DNA of 64,000 nucleotides from JAGOMW01 sp964644075. GTDB taxonomy: Bacteria; Patescibacteriota; Gracilibacteria; BD1-5; UBA2023. Below are positions 62,523-64,000 of the stretch, one piece after another. The notes beneath the pieces are model-generated. The model did not search any database. It was given only the letters and a program-made list of their open reading frames with translations, and was not told the DNA's origin. A program made the translations under genes and the position numbers. Each line of letters starts with the position of its first letter. Position 1 is the first letter of the stretch. The stretch lies in the NCBI GenBank assembly GCA_964644075.1, contig CAZXUQ010000001.1, positions 124,001 to 188,000 of the forward strand. Reading direction: 5' to 3'.

Positions 62523-63245
62523 TAGTTTTATAATTACGTCACTAAATATCTCCCTCGCGTTTTTCACATCACTAAACGTCACCTTCTTCTCGTGACGTTT
62601 TTTTGAAAAGATTTCGAGATCGATGAGCTCGGAAAATGGGAGAAAAAATGCATCAGAAGTGAGTGTGCTAAAAAGTGTGCTCTCATGCGACTTGGAAAAA
62701 TCGACGAAATGCCTGAGCAGAGGAGAAAATATATCACTTCATCGCACAAGAGAGAGAATCTGATAGAGTCGCCCGATGGAGAGAGTATAGTGCTTTTTTC
62801 GGATATTTTCGAGGTCTTTTTCGAGTGGATCTTGTGAGAGTGGAAATTTTTGTGATTTTACACTCTCTCGCCACGGAGCGACGAGCCGCTCCTCGATCCA
62901 GGCATCGAGGATCTTCTGGTAAGCGAGTACTATCGGAAGTCCATCCATATGGGGATAGCGACTAAGTGTCTCAGAGTAGATCTCAGCGTCGATGAGGCGC
63001 TCGAGAGTATATTTCGGTGCGTGATCGAGCAGATTACCGTAGAGACTCGTGATCTTTCTGGTGATGATATCTAGTTTTTCTCCCTCGAAAGCATTTTCGA
63101 AGTGTTTTCTCTGAGATTTTTTGATCGCTCATTCACGGATTTTCTGGAGTGATGCGGTGACTTCGCGCGCCATCCACTTCTCTGCGAGCTCGAGCTTGGA
63201 GCGCAGTTCACGATTTTCGCGGATGAGATCATCTTTGGTCGTCAT
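62514..63245 (-). CDS. Hypothetical protein, 243 aa
   Basis: The first 45 residues are a charged coiled coil (DLIRENRELRSKLELAEKW), followed by a mostly helical body with two UGA glycines in SLVRGSDIFSP and near the C-terminus. No known motif. The last 9 bp overlap the 128-aa gene on the other strand, and the terminator of that gene lies inside this coding region. The start at 63245 is the first ATG of the frame. Confidence 0.6.
62575..62604 (+). terminator. Rho-independent terminator inside the opposing coding region
   Basis: A perfect 8-bp stem AACGTCAC/GTGACGTT with an 8-nt loop, then a T run. It belongs to the 128-aa gene and lies within the last 90 bp of the leftward 243-aa gene. Confidence 0.85.
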
Positions 63246-63312
63246 ACAATATGCCACTATTGTAACATATTTCCTCATTTCTGTGAAACTTTTTTGGTAC
63301 CTTTATTTTTTT

Positions 63313-63415
63313 CTCATCCCGTAGGGATCCCTTTCAAGATCACATTTGAGGAATGAAGAATGAAAATCTCTTAAGCAAATGAAAAAGCGATTCCTCCGTT
63401 TCACTACGGAATGAC
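63313..63415 (+). repeat. Palindromic repeat, family 2, intergenic copy
   Basis: Starts CTCATCCCGTAGGGAT and ends CTACGGAATGAC. It shares a 19-base core and many flanking bases with the copy inside hemW (31915-32007), in the same orientation on this strand. It lies between the 243-aa gene and the phosphomannomutase, upstream of the former's start. Confidence 0.9.
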
Positions 63416-63432
63416 AAAGGTAAAAGAAAGTT

Positions 63433-64000
63433 TTAGTCCTCACTCGCCTCTCAAAACGTGCGAATGTGCACCATGATCTCATTATAGAGCTCGTCAAATC
63501 GCTCTTTTGTCTTCGCTTCGAGATTAAATCTCAGCAGTGGCTCGTTGGATGATGGACGGAAATTCCACCAGCTCCTATCACCATACTCGACGGTGATACC
63601 ATCGAAGAGATCATGTTTTTCATTTTTATAGATCTCCGCGAGCTTCGCGATCGATCACTTCGGGTCTTTTACTTCGAAATTGGTCTCCTCGAGAGTGATA
63701 TAGTGGATGTATTTGGCGATATATTCACTCACTTTTTGTCATGATTTCGCGATCACCGAGAGGAATACCATCCCTGCGACGATCCCCGAGTCCATGAAGT
63801 AGTTGTCTCGGAAGAAATAATGAGCCGAGTGCTCTCATGCGTAGGCAATAGTCGGGTTTTTCATCATGTTTTCACGGATATAGACGTGTCCGACCATCTC
63901 ACGGATATATTCCCTTCATTTTCAGATGACAAAATCTCGAAAATTGTGCGATGCGACAGCATTTCCGATGAAATTCGCTGTCGGCTCGCGAGCGAGGATG
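63433..64000 (-). CDS. Phosphomannomutase/phosphoglucomutase, C-terminal part (partial)
   Basis: The visible C-terminal 188 residues belong to an alpha-D-phosphohexomutase. IAYAGEHSAHYFFRDNYFMDSG is the sugar-binding loop (G-E-x-S) and GIVAGMVFLSVI follows. GDRSWWNFRPSSNEPLLRFN is the phosphate-binding loop of domain 4. The ManB/AlgC type, making mannose- or glucose-1-phosphate for surface glycans, fits best. The gene runs beyond the right edge of the window. Confidence 0.9.

Overview
The window comes from a bacterium that reads UGA as glycine (translation table 25), which points to the Gracilibacteria (BD1-5) / Absconditabacteria (SR1) branch of the Candidate Phyla Radiation. With the standard code most genes here fall into pieces. 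With UGA = Gly they become full-length, and the UGA codons sit at glycines that are invariant in their families: the G-x-G-L-A-A-P-Q motif of peptide deformylase, the D-P-D-R-E-G-E motif of topoisomerase I, the P-loops of adenylate kinase, MurE and HflX, and G-x-D-P-G of RuvC. TAA and TAG are the only stops used. The glycine tRNA that would read UGA is not in the window.

Layout. 1-3.8 kb: end of an AI-2E-type permease, murE, def, a HIT protein and small basic or unknown genes. 3.9-7.5 kb: a dus gene carrying an in-frame repeat insertion, then a glycosyltransferase whose two domains are in swapped order, and an O-antigen ligase/polymerase-like protein. 7.5-10.3 kb: ferredoxin, FtsW/RodA, an LPxTG-type surface protein and a type IV pilin-like protein. 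10.3-17.5 kb: a long leftward block (186-aa unknown, 88-aa unknown, 269-aa unknown, Asp/Glu racemase, trpS, low-molecular-weight phosphatase, two sister GNATs, a phosphodiester-glycosidase lipoprotein, hflX). 17.6-25.6 kb: TrmB-type regulator, histone H1-like protein, C39-like peptidase, ABC exporter with an in-frame repeat, topA, methyltransferase, CsoR-like regulator. 25.8-32.9 kb: tRNA-Ser, a KH protein, an A-type Fe-S protein, rnhB, RNase P RNA, adk, hemW (also with an in-frame repeat) and tRNA-Thr. 33-37.9 kb: secE-nusG, greA, rlmN and a YceD-like protein. 37.9-49.7 kb: FemAB-like protein, STAS protein, lysozyme-like protein, a 5'-3' exonuclease, NUDIX, tmk, a four-helix-bundle gene, thyA, dcd and an amidase-SpoIID protein. 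49.7-64 kb: a possible VirB6/TrbL-like membrane protein, mscL, holA-like, SlyD-like, trmD, a large anchored protein, PLD, ruvC and the end of a phosphomannomutase.

Coding density is extreme. Same-strand genes often touch (TAATG, TAAATG). Several convergent pairs overlap at their stop codons, and at least two terminator hairpins lie inside the 3' coding region of the opposite gene. Promoters look like TTGAC/TTGC and TATAAT, and few starts have a Shine-Dalgarno.

Main observations: (1) UGA = Gly; (2) two palindromic repeat families inserted in frame in dus, an ABC transporter and hemW, lengthening proteins without breaking them, in the manner of Rickettsia palindromic elements; (3) a circularly permuted GT4 glycosyltransferase. 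Cell-envelope functions dominate (MurE, FtsW/RodA, FemAB, amidase-SpoIID, lysozyme-like, LPxTG protein, GTs). Nucleotide and tRNA metabolism make up most of the rest. No rRNA operon, CRISPR array, prophage or insertion sequence with a transposase was found. All protein names rest on motif recognition by eye; no database search was run.
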